A stretch of 64,000 bases of DNA from Glomus cerebriforme (GCA_003550305.1 QKYT01000311.1:15727-79726); one strand, 5' to 3'; shown: positions 1 through 12,516, counted from the stretch's first letter. Numbers and translations: made by a program. Notes: generated by a model not told the origin, from the sequence alone.

Positions 1-272
1 TTTTTTTTTTTTTATAATCTTTGGATTCACGCAATTCCTAAACAAAAAGAAAAAAAAATAAAGTCCATCGTTTTATAGATTTGAAAGTGTATTGAAAACG
101 TTCGTTTTATTTATTATTCGTGTTTTCTACCTTTCTTCTTTCTTTCTTCATCTATACATCTCTTTCCTAGACCATTTTTTTTTATAAAAAAAATTTTTTT
201 TTTTGTTAACTCTTTACATCTCTTTGAAAACATTTTTGTGGTTTAAATCATTTATATAAAAAAAAACACAAA
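1..272 (+). promoter_or_regulatory. Upstream region of the Pin4-like gene
   Basis: This is the 5' flank and probable leader of the gene starting at 273. It is T-rich with poly-T and poly-A runs and a TTTATATAAA stretch at 250-260, too close to the ATG to be a convincing TATA box. I see no coding frame here. The call as leader is inference from position. Confidence 0.4.
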
Positions 273-449
273 ATGGGGGACGACGTTGAGTTTTCTTTTG
301 ACGAAACGTTCGAGGTCGATTCTGATCATTCAATTTCTAGGTCAAACTCTTTTAAACTTAAAAAGGCTGATAGTCAAAGAAGAAAAGAGAAACGACGTTC
401 AAAGGTGAGATTTCTTTTATCTTTTTAGAGTTATGGGTTAGCCGCCTGT

Positions 450-480
<31 letters not shown>

Positions 481-1993
481 TGATTAAAATTTCGTTCTAT
501 TACTTAGCTTTGGTATGAAAAAACAACTAATTCTGCCGCTCAAAGCGACAGTGAGGCTAGTGTTGGCGCGCAAGAAACGATCCCAACTGCAATTGTTATA
601 AAAAACATTCCTTTCTCCATAAAACGAGATGCATTATTAGCTACTCTTGTAAGTTTAAAAATCTTATCAAAAAGTGAATCCATAAAATGATTTACTATTT
701 ATAATATATTAATTAAAAAATTTCGGATCAAAAATTCCGATCCAATAAAAATTCTCAAATACATATTTCATTAGAATAATCTCGATATACCTAAACCATA
801 TGCGTTCAATTACCATTTCGATAATGGTGTTTTTAGAGGATTAGCTTTTGCTAATTATCGAACTCCAGAAGATACTGATCTTGTGGTATCCGCATTAAAT
901 GGTTATGAGGTTGCTGGTAGAAAACTTAGAGTTGAATATAAGCGTGTTTTACCTGCAGCAGAAAGAGAAGCTAAAGAAAGGGAAAAATTGGAAAAACAAA
1001 AAGCTGAAAAAGAAAAGGGTGAACATGAACCATTAACAATTAAAACTGACAATGATTTACTCGATAAACCAAAAACAGAAAAAAGCGATAATGGAAAAAA
1101 TGATAAAGAAAAAAGGGAATCCATTGTAAAAAGTCCTGGTAAATTTAAATTTATTATTTATTATTTTAATTTAAAAAAAAAAAAATTGTTTATTAATATA
1201 TTGTTTTTTCCTTATTATAGCACCAGATCAACTTGATCTTAATGATCCAGAAACGTTAAAATTCTATGATCAAGTTATCATCTTTCGTGATGACAAATCA
1301 CGTGAGGAATTGGTATTCCCGAAATCTCTTTCAAGTGCGCATCGACGTACATTACTTTTAATTGCTCACAAGCTTCAATTATATTACTACAATGAGGGTG
1401 AAGGTGAAGACCGAATTTTAAAAATTGTTCGCAAACCAGCATCTGCAGCTATAAACATAAAGGTTTCTTTTACATTTTATATTTGTATCATTTGTTATTT
1501 AAATAAATTATTATTAAAAAAAATATATTTTTTTTTTTATCTGGTAGGCACCTAGAAATGGTTCATTTGGTAGGCGTACAGCTGCACAATTATTGGCAAA
1601 TGCAAGTTTATCAGAAAGCCCTTCAAATAGATCTCTGAGAGGTGATGCTTCTCCACTGTCGCGTTCACCTTTCAGCAGAAAATCATGGCTGTAAGTTAAC
1701 TAATTAATTATTTGTTTATTTTTCTATCAAAGATTTTCCATATCGTGAATATAAATTAATTAAATGATTAAATTTTTTTTAGCAATGATGGAACTCCTAT
1801 AGTGTTTCCAATTAGACAACCGAGAGGACCAGATCCATCTCAGAATTTTGCTTACCGTCCATCTAGGTTACACGCATCCGCTATTCCGTTTGGCGTACCA
1901 GATGATGATGTGACGTCGACAAATTTTTCTGAGCATAGAAGGTCCGGGTTATTTGATGTGCATGCACCCACTTTCCAATCGATTGCATCATAG
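273..1993 (+). CDS. Pin4-like RNA-binding protein (RRM + R3H)
   Basis: Six exons: 273-404, 508-648, 775-1138, 1221-1462, 1548-1690, 1783-1993; 410 aa. The start is the first ATG, giving MGDDVEFSF. An RRM runs from about residue 75 (IVIKNIPFS, RNP2-like) to 160 (FRGLAFANY, RNP1-like). It is followed by a charged Lys/Glu helix and then an R3H domain at about residues 240-290 (SSAHRRTLLLIAHKL, with the Arg and His of the R3H core). The C-terminal quarter is Pro/Ser-rich and low in structure. The RRM-then-R3H order matches yeast Pin4/Mdt1 and fission yeast Cip1/Cip2, cytoplasmic mRNA-binding proteins in stress and cell-cycle control. The family call is firm; the precise role is inferred. Confidence 0.85.
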
Positions 1994-3904
1994 TTGGTTA
2001 AAATAATGGTTTTCCATTTTATAATGACATTAACTGTTATTAAAGATATTAATACTAATGATAATTAATTGGAAATTAAAAAACTGTATGCGCGTTTTTA
2101 TTTTCTTTAGTATCATTTTTCTAAATTGTTATGACTTATTTATGTTTTGCAATGAATTTTTTATTTTATTTTCTTTATTTCATCTCTTTTTTTTCTNTTT
2201 TTTTTTTTTTATTTACAGGTTTAGAAAGTTTGGTGTTTCATTTTTTTTTCTCCTCTTCGCATATAAATTTTGAGTCTATATATTTCTTCCTTATAAACCA
2301 TCCTGATTTTTTTCAATTGTATTTTGTAGTTTAACATATATATCAAATACATAGACATATTTTCTGAGAATTAGGTTAAAAAAGAACAAAGAAATAATTT
2401 ATATTATTTCCGGTCTCTGTGAAAATAATTGTATTATTATTAATAACAGACAATTCTTTTTATTTCCCTAACTGATTAATTTTAAAAATAAATTCTTCAT
2501 TTCATTTTTTTCAACACTTTTTTTATTTTTTTTTTTTTAAAAAAAAAAATAATTTTTTCCCCTTTTTTTTTTTTTTTTTTTTTTTTTTCTTTTTTTTTTT
2601 ACTTGTATTTATAAAAGAAAAACCCATTTTTTTTTAATAAAGTTTAAATCAAATGATTTTTGGCTTGTAAAAGAAATTTGATATCATTTATCTTTGTAAT
2701 ATGTAATATTACTATATACAGTATAATCCAGTATTAGCATATAATATAATTTATATAACAGATTAGCATTATAAAATTGGTCAGAATTAATAAATTTTTA
2801 AAAAAATTTTACTTTAATAAAGCCAGCCAAAATTAAATTTTATAATGAATTAAAATTTATTTAGTTTGTAATTATATAATTAAAAAATAATTATTTTACT
2901 TTATTTGTAAATTATAATATTATTCTATACTTTTTTTTTTTTTTTGGAATAAATTAACTGCATTTATTGTATTATAAAATAAATACTTTAGATAAATCAT
3001 AAATACACTTTTAATAAAGAAAAATGTAACTTATCTTGCAAATAAAAGATTTGTAAAAATAAATATACTATATGTTTAGTATTTTTTTAATAAAACTGAT
3101 CCTTATGCTTTTTTTATTTACTTATTATCTAATCCTATATTATATAAATTATCTATACTATTTTTTTTTTATAAGACAAGTTAAATGCATTTATTGTATT
3201 AAGTGTCATAAGATAAATACATTCTATAAATTACATATACACCCTCTATAAAGAAAAATATAACTTGTCGTGTAAGATTGTTGGTTTGTAAGGGTAGGAA
3301 TTGCAAATAAATTCCCCTTAACGTAAACGGCCCTTACGCTTTATCTTGAATCTTTTGATCTTGTACCAATATAATTATTTAGATCAATACCCTTATCTTG
3401 TTTATTTACCTCATTCCTACTAATTAAACTATTATTAAGACTATCGCTAAGGTCCTTTGTAATATTAATATTAATACTATCTACATTGTTTCTATTTGCA
3501 TGAATAGTTACTCAATTATTATTCTTAATTCATTAAATAAACTCCAATTTTTTATTTCTAATAGCTTTCATTATATGATTAATATAAAGAATTATGGTAC
3601 TTTTAGATACTTTAAATCAAGAATAAATACTTAAAATATTATTTTAGAACCTAAACGCCTAAGAAATATTGCTAACTAAAATTTAACTGATATTTGTAGC
3701 TTATTTTCTCTATTTTAAAAAATTATATCATTTTGCAAAACTTGCACTAGTTTATTAAACTGTTATTCTTTTATTCATAAAATTTTTTTAAAATATATAT
3801 CATTATATAATGGTAATATTTCATGCCATTAATGTTGAGACTTAATAATATATTTTTAAAAAATAAAATAATACTAGTAAATAAAAACTATTTTAAGTCC
3901 AGAA
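1994..3904. other. Intergenic AT-rich DNA, no gene seen
   Basis: Homopolymer-rich DNA with one N at about 2197. The 2000-2340 part may include the 3' untranslated region of the Pin4-like gene. The short frames here are poly-Phe/Leu translations of T runs. On the minus strand at about 3350-3500 an open stretch of roughly 40 codons rich in Asn, Asp and Lys remains; I cannot assign it. Confidence 0.5.
2935..3300 (+). repeat. Two diverged direct repeats of about 120 bases
   Basis: The segment near 2945-3060 and the segment near 3175-3290 share GCATTTATTGTATT, a following AAATAC motif, then AATAAAGAAAAAT or TATAAAGAAAAAT, ATAACTTGTC or GTAACTTATC, and GGTTTGTAA or GATTTGTAA in the same order. The differences I see are mostly C/T and G/A exchanges. 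I read this as an old tandem or nested repeat; the element class is unknown. Confidence 0.45.
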
Positions 3905-5052
3905 TAGTGCTCCGAACAAATCAGTTCAGATCGAATTTGATTTAAATCTGATCTGATCTGAATCTGGTCTGAACAGATCTGAACAGATCTGAATCTGACT
4001 GGATCTGATCTGAACCAATCTGAAACCGATCCAGATTTGAACTGAACTAAAGTTGAACTGATCTGAATCTAATTAATCTAAAACTGAACTGAACTGAAAC
4101 TGATTCAAATCTAAAACTGAACCGATCTGAATCTAATTGTTCATTCAGTTTCCTAAAAAAAAGAGAAGGGAGACGTTAATTACATTTCCTGAAAGTAAAA
4201 AAATGAAAAAAGATGAATGAACTAACCTCTTAGCTCGTTCGTTCAAGTTCTATTCGTTCGGCTTCGTCCGTTCGTCTGGTTTCCTAAAAAAAGAGAAAGG
4301 AAATGTTAGTTATGTTCCCTAATAATTAATAAAGTAAAAAAAAGAATGAACTTACGTTCATCTAAGATCCCAGTCGTTCAACTTCATCCGTTTGTCTGGT
4401 TTCCTAAAAAAAAAAGAGAAAAAGAATGTTAGTTACGTTCCCTAATAATTAATAAAGTAAAAAAAAGAATGAACTTACGTTCGTCCAAGATCCCAGTTGT
4501 TCAGCTTCGTCCGTTCATCCAGTTTCCTAAAAAAAAGAGAAAAGGAACATTAGTTAAGTTCTCTAATAATTAATAAAATAAAAAAAAGAATGAACTTACG
4601 TTCATCTAAGATCCCAGTCGTTTGGCTTCATCTGTTCATCCGGTTTCCTAAAAAAAAGAGAAAAGGAAATATTAGTTACGTTCCCTAATAATTAATAAAG
4701 TAAAAAAAAAAATGAACTTACGTTCGTCCAAAATCCCAGTCGTCTGTTCATTCAGATTTCCTAAAAAAAAAGAAAAGGGAGACATTAGTTACGTTCCCTC
4801 AAGTAAAAAAAAAAATTAAAATAAATAAAAGAATAAACTCACCTTTAGTTCGTTCAGAAACTGTTTGTTCAGTCATTCAGGTTTCGTCTCTAAAGTCTCT
4901 AAAAAAAAAGATAAAAAATAAAAAAAAAAATTTTTTTATTTATCATATTTAATATATGAAGATCTGAATCTGATCGGATTGGATCCAGATTTTTTTGTAC
5001 CATGATCTAATCTGATCGGATCAGATCAGATCAGATTTTTTTCAGAACACTA
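3905..5052 (+). mobile_element. Non-autonomous hAT-type element, copy 1
   Basis: The element starts TAGTGCTCCGAA and ends TTCAGAACACTA, imperfect inverted termini of the TAGNG type known for hAT transposons. The flanks GTCCAGAA (3897-3904) and ATCCAGAG (5053-5060) agree at 6 of 8 positions and keep the T at 2 and A at 7 typical of 8-base hAT target duplications. Inside both ends lie dense subterminal repeats of GATCTGAATCTGAT type, and the core is a tandem array with a period near 120 bases. No transposase frame is present, so mobilisation would depend on another copy. A second copy in the opposite orientation lies at 44340-45160. Confidence 0.75.
4148..4870 (+). repeat. Tandem array, about 120-base period
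   Basis: Five to six units inside the hAT-type element. Each starts near GTTTCCTAAAAAAAAGAGAA (at about 4148, 4279, 4399, 4521, 4643 and 4758), followed by a TTAGTTACGTTCCC-like block, an AATAATTAATAAAGTAAAA block and a GAACTTACGTTCRTC block. Unit lengths run from about 115 to 130 bases. The array is non-coding. Confidence 0.75.
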
Positions 5053-5549
5053 ATCCAGAGTGCTATTACATCTAATTATTCTCTTGATTTCTTCATCTTT
5101 AACTTTTATTCTTTATGTTCAAATGAAAAATTAATTAAGTTTATAACGTTAGAGGTAACAATAATTTTGTTTATAGAATATCAGTTCACTCTTTAATTGA
5201 TAAACGGTATAGTATTTTTGAGGTAAAAATATTTTATTATTTAATTGAAGTTATAAGAACTGAAAATAACTTAAGAAATTTCTTAGGATATTTATACAAA
5301 AATAAAATATAATAAAAAGATATTAACTATCATAAATGTAACTAATATATTAAATATAATAAATATAATAAAGATATTAAAGAAAATAAATATATTAACT
5401 ATTCTAACTATCTTAAAGATTAAAACTTCTACATAACATTTCTATAAATGCAGAATGGGCTTTCTTATATTACAACCAGAATCTTTATAATTTAATATAT
5501 CCTTTTGCCAAATGGTCTTTTGTATGGTCTTCCTTTATAACACGTAATA

Positions 5550-6095
5550 ACAATCTATGTTTCAACAGCGATACCCACATATCTTTTATGCATAGGTTAA
5601 AATTATCCAACTTACTGTTACCAGTGGATGTTATCATGGCTGAACAAAATTCAAAGCTTTACTATGTATATACTGTTCTCATGAAAGAGAAACCTTGTAT
5701 CATCTAACAGTTTGTTCTGAACCTGACCATATCTGGTTTAACATATGTAACTTATCAATCACTACCATTTCACAACAATTGGATGAATGGCTTATTCATT
5801 TATATGATGATCCAGATAGGGTAAAATGCATTATTGCCTCAATCAAAATTTGGTTCTTTAATTTTTTTTACTATATTCGATATAATTAATGACAATGGGA
5901 ACAATGTCTTATCTTACTATCTTTTATGTTCCGTCATCAGCTCTTCCACACATGATTCTCTCAGACAAATTATATGATCACTTAACTTATCTTTCCAAAT
6001 TATGAATAGATTTACGTTAATTTTTATAAAGAACTTTTATGATCAACTTTGGATACCGCAGCATAATGAATTAGTATATATATTCTGAAATTTTC
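5550..6095 (+). pseudogene. LINE reverse transcriptase C-terminal relic
   Basis: Disconnected coding pieces read in one direction. A segment with ETLYHLTVCSEP and IWFNICNLS resembles the Cys/His-containing tail downstream of reverse transcriptase and RNase H in glomeromycotan LINE-like elements. Further on, FYDQLWIPQHNE (about 6030-6070) resembles the usual last conserved block (FYxxIWxPRC). Frameshifts and stops interrupt the rest. The assignment rests on my memory of such proteins and is tentative. The hAT-type element at 6112 inserted just downstream. Confidence 0.4.
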
Positions 6096-6111
6096 ATATA
6101 AATATAATTAA

Positions 6112-6356
6112 TAGGATTCCTTAAACTCAAACCAAATCAAATATGAAGCCAATTTGAATTTGTCAAATTAAATCAGGTTCAAATCAAATTCAAATCAAAT
6201 ATCAAATATTTGTCAAATTNACCAATCAAATTAAAGAATTTTCGAATCAAATCAAATCAAATTTGAATCAAATAAAAAAAAAAGCTGATTTGAATTTGCA
6301 AATTCAAATCAAATTCAAATCAAATGTCAAATGTTAAATCAAATTGCGTATTCCTA
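6112..6356 (+). mobile_element. hAT-type MITE with perfect 8-base duplication
   Basis: A 245-base element beginning TAGGATTCC and ending GGTATTCCTA-like (read GTATTCCTA), flanked on both sides by ATAATTAA (6104-6111 and 6357-6364). The duplication is exact and fits the nTnnnnAn pattern of hAT insertions. The body is made of AAATCAAATTC-type repeats in both orientations, with one N at about 6220. It has no coding capacity. The exact flanks suggest it is younger than copy 1 at 3905. Confidence 0.8.
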
Positions 6357-7194
6357 ATAATTAATAAAGAATAATATATTGCATATAATATTATTTTAAG
6401 ATTTTGGTTATAATTAAACTTTAAAATTTTTGGTATTAATGTATTTGATTGATTAAGCAATATTATTTATCACATTTATAAATGTATAATTCTAAAATTT
6501 CAATCCAATCAGATTCATGGTTATGAAAATAATCTCCTTTAAAAAATACAGTCAACATTTAATACAAATTTTTTTTTTTATGAAGACACGTTGAATCATG
6601 AACTTTATTCTGTATATCAATGCAAATAGCAGTATACAATAACAAATAAAATTATAGCTCAAATATAAAATCTCTGACTAAATGGAAAATCTCAACATGT
6701 CGCACTTACGTAATATGAATCCTTAGAGTGGAAACTGAACATCTAATACAAATTATTATCTGACATATAATATATATATTATATATCATAAATTAATATT
6801 TGCTAATTTAATAAAAATTTATTTGGCTAAAATTATTTGCTTAAACCTATATTACTAAATAATATTTTATTAAAATATTATCTTATTAAAAAGAGTTTTT
6901 CTAATCACCATCCCCAATGATTTTATTAAATACTATCCTATTATGACATAATATATAAATTATATGATTTTTGCAATATTTTATTAAATTTTTATATAAT
7001 CTATATAAATATAAGTTATATAGCTACAATAAAAAATTTAAATAAAGTTATCCAGCTATAATAAAAATTTTATTATTAAGCTTTAAACATTTTTTTTATT
7101 TTGACATATTTATGAATAATAGTATTGATAGATTCCACTTATTAAATTGATAACATACCAGCATTAAATTTCTAAGTAAAAAAAAAAATGAAAA

Positions 7195-7395
7195 TATTAA
7201 TTTTATATCTTATCCTAATCTTATACTTTATTCTAATTCCTAATCTTATCCTAATCTAATACCTTATCCTAATCCTAATCTTACCTTAATCTTATATCTT
7301 ATTCTAATCCTAATTTTACCCTAATTCTATACCTTATTCTAATTCCTAACCTTATCCTAATCCTAATCTTACTTTAATTCCATATTTAATCCCAA
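7195..7395 (+). repeat. Degenerate CCTAAT (telomere-like) array
   Basis: About 200 bases of short units such as CCTAATCTTA, CCTAATCCTAA and ACCCTAATTC. The units look like a decayed form of CCCTAA, the complement of the TTAGGG telomere repeat common in fungi, with C-to-T changes. It may equally be an unrelated satellite. There is no sign of a chromosome end here. Confidence 0.35.
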
Positions 7396-8179
7396 TCTTA
7401 TATATTTTAATTAATTTTAATAATATGTCTAAAATGTAAAACATTTAGCTTATTAACACTTAATTAGATATAATGTAGTTCTTAAATATGATGAAGCATC
7501 TGAAAAGTTTACACATAATTCTTCAAATCAGGCTTCAAAGATTTCTTCAAATAGAGTATTACAACAAGAAAAAAACTTTGATTAGAATTCAGCAAATTAT
7601 AAACTAAGTGAACATGTAAGGTGTTTTATTAAGACACTTGTTTTAAATTCATTATACAAAGCCAGTTTGTTATCCATAAGCTAATAAAACTAAATTTATG
7701 TAGTTCTAATGATCAAACTGCATTTTAACATACAATCTTAATGCCTGTTCAAAAGCAGTATCTAATATATTAAGTGTTTTAAACAGATGCCTTTTGGATA
7801 TTCTATTGTGAGAAAAAGGTAATAAAGTAGGTATTTCAGATTGATTCATTTAGGTTAAAATCAGATAAAGTTATGCTAAAGAAAGGTGATGAAAAATAAA
7901 GGAAAGATGTAAAAATAATATATAATATGAAAGAAAAAAAGATCTGATTATCGATAATGATAATTACATTACTATATATAACAAAAATCATGTAAATACA
8001 ACACTAGATGATGTTTAAGAAAATTATCATAGATGATTTACATAAAAACTCTATTAAAAATTATCTGACTGAAATTTTATTTTACCAAAGTTTATTTTAT
8101 TAAATAAAAATATTTAGTAAATAAATATATTATTTAATATAAAATATAATGCATATACTGTAAGTTTTTTTATATTTAA

Positions 8180-8400
8180 ATAAAAATTTAAAAAGAAAAG
8201 TTAATTATTTTTATTAAAAAAATTAATTTTTAATAAAATGACTTTTAGTAAAATATTCTTTTAATAAAATAGATTTTGATAAAATAACTTTTTAGTTAGA
8301 TGATTTTTGATTGATAAAATATCATTTTAGTAAAATATCATTTGGTAATACAGATAGATTTAATCAAATGAATTTTAGTAAAGTAAATTTCTGTAAAATG
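8180..8400 (+). repeat. TTTTAGTAAAATA-type repeat cluster
   Basis: Several imperfect copies of a unit close to TTTTAGTAAAATA or TTTTAATAAAAT follow one another. The cluster may be the subterminal part of an AT-rich MITE, but I could not define ends or target duplications. Confidence 0.35.
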
Positions 8401-9517
8401 TATTGTAAACTCATAAGTTATAATATTATTCTATATAGTATACTTCTTTTATATATATAAAAAAAAAAGGTTTATTCTATTAATAATATTATTATTTTAA
8501 GAATCTAATTTTACTTAAAAATTATACATTTGTCCTAAATATATTTCTAATTGATACAAGTTTTTAAATATACAATTTTTGAATTTTTTTATATTATTAG
8601 CAAATTGAAATAATATTAAATAATACCTATTAATAAAATTGTTTAACTTTCAGTAAATTATTTTATGTTATTTAAATTTGTTAATATTTTTAATTAAATT
8701 TATATAATTGGAATTAATATCAATTAATTCTGATGCACTATAAATGTTTATTTTATTACTTTTGTTGTATTTTTGTATCTTGTTCCAAAAAGAATATTGA
8801 CTTCTTTAAGATAACACTTTCTTATAAAATTATAATAAAGTGTCTTCTTCTTTCATTTTTTTTTTTTATATAAGATATAAATATGTCATTAAAGTGTTTT
8901 AAAAAGAATATGCATAATCTTACTTTTCTAACTCGTAAATCAAATTAATAAATTGAAGCTTTTGGTTGTAAATATTGTATGCAGATTTGGTCATTATAGT
9001 CTGTTATATGAAGAAATTTTTTATGATTCCTTACATAATACATTGTTTATTAAAAAGTTTTAAAATATGTTTAGTTAGTCTAGTAAATTGGAGATTTTTA
9101 ATCGGGTTTAAAGTTAAGGTATAAATTCTTCTTAAAACTAAATTTCCTTTTAGGGATTAAAGATGATCGATTATTGTTATATCTATTGGTGGATCTGTGC
9201 TATAGTTTTAACGGCATTGAAATCAAAAAAAAAAGACTTGATTTAATAAAATGGTTAATTTAATTTCTTTTCTTATATCAAACAAGAAGAACTAAAAATG
9301 ATATAAAAACATTAAATCTAATATCTAATAAATGTTAAAAAGTTCACCTTATTATGTAATTAACTCGACATATAGTAAATAAATGATGCGTGCCTCAATT
9401 TCCTCCCTTTAAAAAATCAAGAAAAGTTTCCTTTGACATATTCGCAACTTAGAAAGAAAATTATTTAATTAAATAATTAAGAATAGATGCAGATAATCCT
9501 TACACAAAAAATTTAAT

Positions 9518-10622
9518 TTAACGATTACCATCTTCAGCATCTCTTGAAGTTAATTTTGGTTCACCACCAACAGCTTTTATTACGTCATCGGTAGTCTTTT
9601 GAGACTTGCGAATAGCGTTAAACAGTTGTACAACTATTATTATTTATTATTCAATTAATTTAGCAAATATAATAATAATACGAATATAATTAAATATTTA
9701 ATAATAATATTACCTCCTCTGGTGGCCAATTTCCTCAATTTTCTTTCGTAATCAATCGAAGTGAGATCAGCTTTTACGCGATCTTTGGATGCAAGTTTCT
9801 TCTTTTCCATACTTATGGCTCTACGCGCCTTATATTCAAGTTTAGCCTCGTCTATTTCGCGTTCTATACCTTTCGATCGTGATAAAACTGGAGTCTTATG
9901 AAAATTAATTAATTATTAAAGATAAATTGCAAATTATTAAATTATTGGATTTGATTACGTAATATATATTACTTGATTCACGGGAGCTGTTAATAATTTA
10001 TTCATAGTTTCTGCAAAGCTGGAAGTTGTATTCTTGGACGGTTTTTTCATTTCTATAATATTAATGTTAAATACAAATAAAGTTAAATTAGATTTTCGAG
10101 TTAAATGCTAAAAAAAGGAACCAAATTACCGATCATGACAAAAAAAAAATTTTTTTTATTGTCAAAACATTTATTGCATGGAAAATTTTTGTTTGGTTGG
10201 ATTATTGATTTGGTCCCTTTTATCAGCACATATCACATTTATTACAACACCAAACAAATGTAATTAAGGCGATATTAACTTGGAATTGAATTATAATTCA
10301 TTGAGTCTTCATCTATTGTAATAAACAATTTTAATTAAACATATTACTCTTCTTAACGATTACTATTATAATAAACGCAAATTTCAGGTTTATTCTTACC
10401 TGAACTTATTATTGAACTATTTCCGCTTACTGTTTCAGAGAGAGTTTCTTCTTGTTTGTCAATGTTTTTAATTTCTTTCATATCGAAATTTTCTTTCCTT
10501 ACAGGTTCATTTTGACGGTTTTTCGCATGATTAATATCTCTTTCTATTTCTCTCTTTTTTTGTTTACTCTTTATTGAATTTGTTTCAAGTCTTTTTAATT
10601 TGTTAGAATTGACTCTGCCCAT
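9518..10622 (-). CDS. RRP15: RRP15-like 60S ribosome assembly factor
   Basis: Four exons on the minus strand: 10622-10400, 10052-9973, 9894-9714, 9633-9518; 199 aa. The N-terminal half is a basic, low-complexity tail starting MGRVNSNKLKRL. The C-terminal half carries the family signature: SRSKGIEREIDEAKLEYKARR, then YERKLRKLATRGVVQLFNAI with the conserved RKLxKxATRGVVQLFNAI core. Rrp15 is a nucleolar protein of pre-60S particles needed for processing of 27S pre-rRNA. The first intron (347 bases) is long for this window. The gene diverges from the PI31 gene at 10814 with 191 bases between starts, suggesting a shared promoter. Confidence 0.85.
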
Positions 10623-10813
10623 GATTTGTAATTGGAAAAGATTTTTATCTGGAAAAAATTTTTGTAACTTATTAGGATCTACTGTAGTACAAAGATCGAC
10701 GATTTCCGGCAGTCATAATGACGCAGCATGGCGTTAGTTTGATTTAATTTCTCACGGTTTTCCGAATACCATAAAGTAAATCAAAAAGAGAAGAAACCAT
10801 ATGAGAAATAAAA
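10623..10813. promoter_or_regulatory. Shared divergent promoter region, RRP15 / PI31
   Basis: These 191 bases separate two divergent start codons, so both promoters must fit here or in the first exons. It is more GC-rich than the surrounding intergenic DNA (for example GATCGACGATTTCCGGCAGT near 10693). I recognise no specific factor site. Confidence 0.4.
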
Positions 10814-12516
10814 ATGTCTCAAAATCAAAATAACGAATCTAACGTATTAGCTCCTGAAGCGGTTTTGTCAATTCTTGATACAATTATAAAACCTACAGAG
10901 GAAGGTATAAGTACAATACTTGGATCAAGTCACGATGCTTTGGCGGCATTATCTCATTCAATTATGCAAGCCGTAGGTTTTCGGCTTGTTGGGCTTGGTG
11001 AAGAAGACAGAGACGGAACAGGTGAGTTTTTTAAATACAATGTTTTCGGATTTGATATTTTTTCGCGTTAAATAATTAACCCTTTCATAGATGTGGATAA
11101 TAATATTATTCAAAGGGATTCTGAAGGCAATATCGTTAGTTTACCGAAAGGATGGAATGTACAAGGTCCTAATTCTTATGCTTTTCGATATAAACACCCA
11201 CAGTCATCTTTTACATTCTTGATCAAATGCATGCGAATGTCAAATAAATTCATAATTCATGGTATGGGGATCGAGGTAAAACGAAAATAAAATATCTTAT
11301 CCACTTTTAAATATTCATAAAAACTAATAATATATTGATTTTTTAGGATAGTAAAACTGCAACTTTGGAATTAATCACGGACGATTATACTTCTCCATCG
11401 TTTTTCCCGTTCACAGCCGAAAAATATAATGTAGAACCTATCGTCCATGGTTTTATATCAACAAATCGTATCAAAGATATGATCAATATTTATAAAATAA
11501 ATATCGTACAAAGATTAATTCCAGGTTTAAATAAACCGGGATACGAAGAAACTGGTACAACGTACGTAATAATAATTTATCAATTTGGGCACTTGTCTAT
11601 ATTTCTTTCCTTTTTTAATGATATTATTTAATATAGAACGACAACCACTGTTCGGCCTGATCAGTCTAGTACTCGTCAACAAGATGATCCCTTGCGCGTT
11701 CCTACACGCCAACCGCCACGTTTCCCGCCAATTTTTGATGAACCGTATGGAGGCGATGAGCCATCAGGGTATATTTTACACGTTTCTAATGATAATACTA
11801 TATATAACTTTAATTACATCTTCATATAAATTATATAAATTATAAAATACAGTTTCAACCCCTTTAACATCGGTCGAGACGATTTAGATCCACTTGGCTC
11901 AAATCCAATTTACGGTCCACCAAGGTAAGTTATTTTTAGATACAGATCAATTAAAATGAAACTATAATATAACATATCAAAATATTTTAGGTTTGGTGGT
12001 AGTGGTGGAATACCTCCTCTAGGAGGTCCAAGTAGAGGTGGCGGAATGTTCGTAGGACCAGATCATCCTATATTTGGACAGCAACAGGGACCTACTCGTG
12101 GAGGAATATATGGAGGACCACAACCCTTACCAAGGTATGAATTATCTTTTGATTAATTGATTTGTTGTTCAAATTATTATAAGCTAATATCCTATTTATT
12201 ATTTAATTATAGAGGATCTGTTCCACCTGGTGCTAGATTTGATCCAATTGGTCCATTTATACCCGGACCCAGAGGTCGTGGATTTGGACGAGGAGGTCCA
12301 GCTAGGTAAATTTACGAAAATAAAAAATTTTTTCTTATCTCCTAGTTATATTGATATTAACAAATTATAAAATTATAATATGAACAGCGGTGAACCTGAT
12401 AATGATGAACTACCTCCTCCAGTAAGTTAAATATGTAAAAATTTTTATAATTCTATTTTCGAACTAATTTAACTTTTTCTTCATAATTATAGGGATATAA
12501 TGACATGTTCATGTAA
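10814..12516 (+). CDS. PI31-like proteasome regulator (PSMF1 family)
   Basis: Nine exons: 10814-11021, 11091-11275, 11347-11561, 11637-11768, 11853-11924, 11991-12134, 12213-12305, 12388-12421, 12493-12516; 368 aa. Residues about 10-185 form the FP (Fbxo7/PI31) domain, a globular alpha/beta fold (PKGWNVQGPNSYAFRYKHPQ, MSNKFIIHGMGIE). The C-terminal half is Pro/Gly/Arg-rich and disordered, with the PI31 blocks RDDLDPLG and GGGMFVGPDHPIF. PI31 binds the 20S proteasome through this tail and acts as inhibitor in vitro and as adaptor or assembly factor in cells. Introns crowd the tail, most in phase 2. Confidence 0.85.

Larger units (their letters stand above)
6365..9517. other. Gene-free AT-rich interval
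   Basis: I find no credible exon in this stretch. It holds the degenerate CCTAAT array at 7195-7395, TTTTAGTAAAATA-type low-complexity repeats at about 8180-8400, and scattered A/T homopolymers. The part next to 9518 probably includes the 3' end of the RRP15 transcript. Confidence 0.5.

Noticed and set aside
903..1124. Minus-strand frame of 73 codons rich in Ser/Leu/Phe
   Set aside because: It is the shadow of the Lys/Glu-rich third exon of the Pin4-like gene; no homology or splice context.
2058..2334. Plus-strand Phe/Leu-rich frames
   Set aside because: Translations of T-rich low-complexity DNA containing an N; no coding character.
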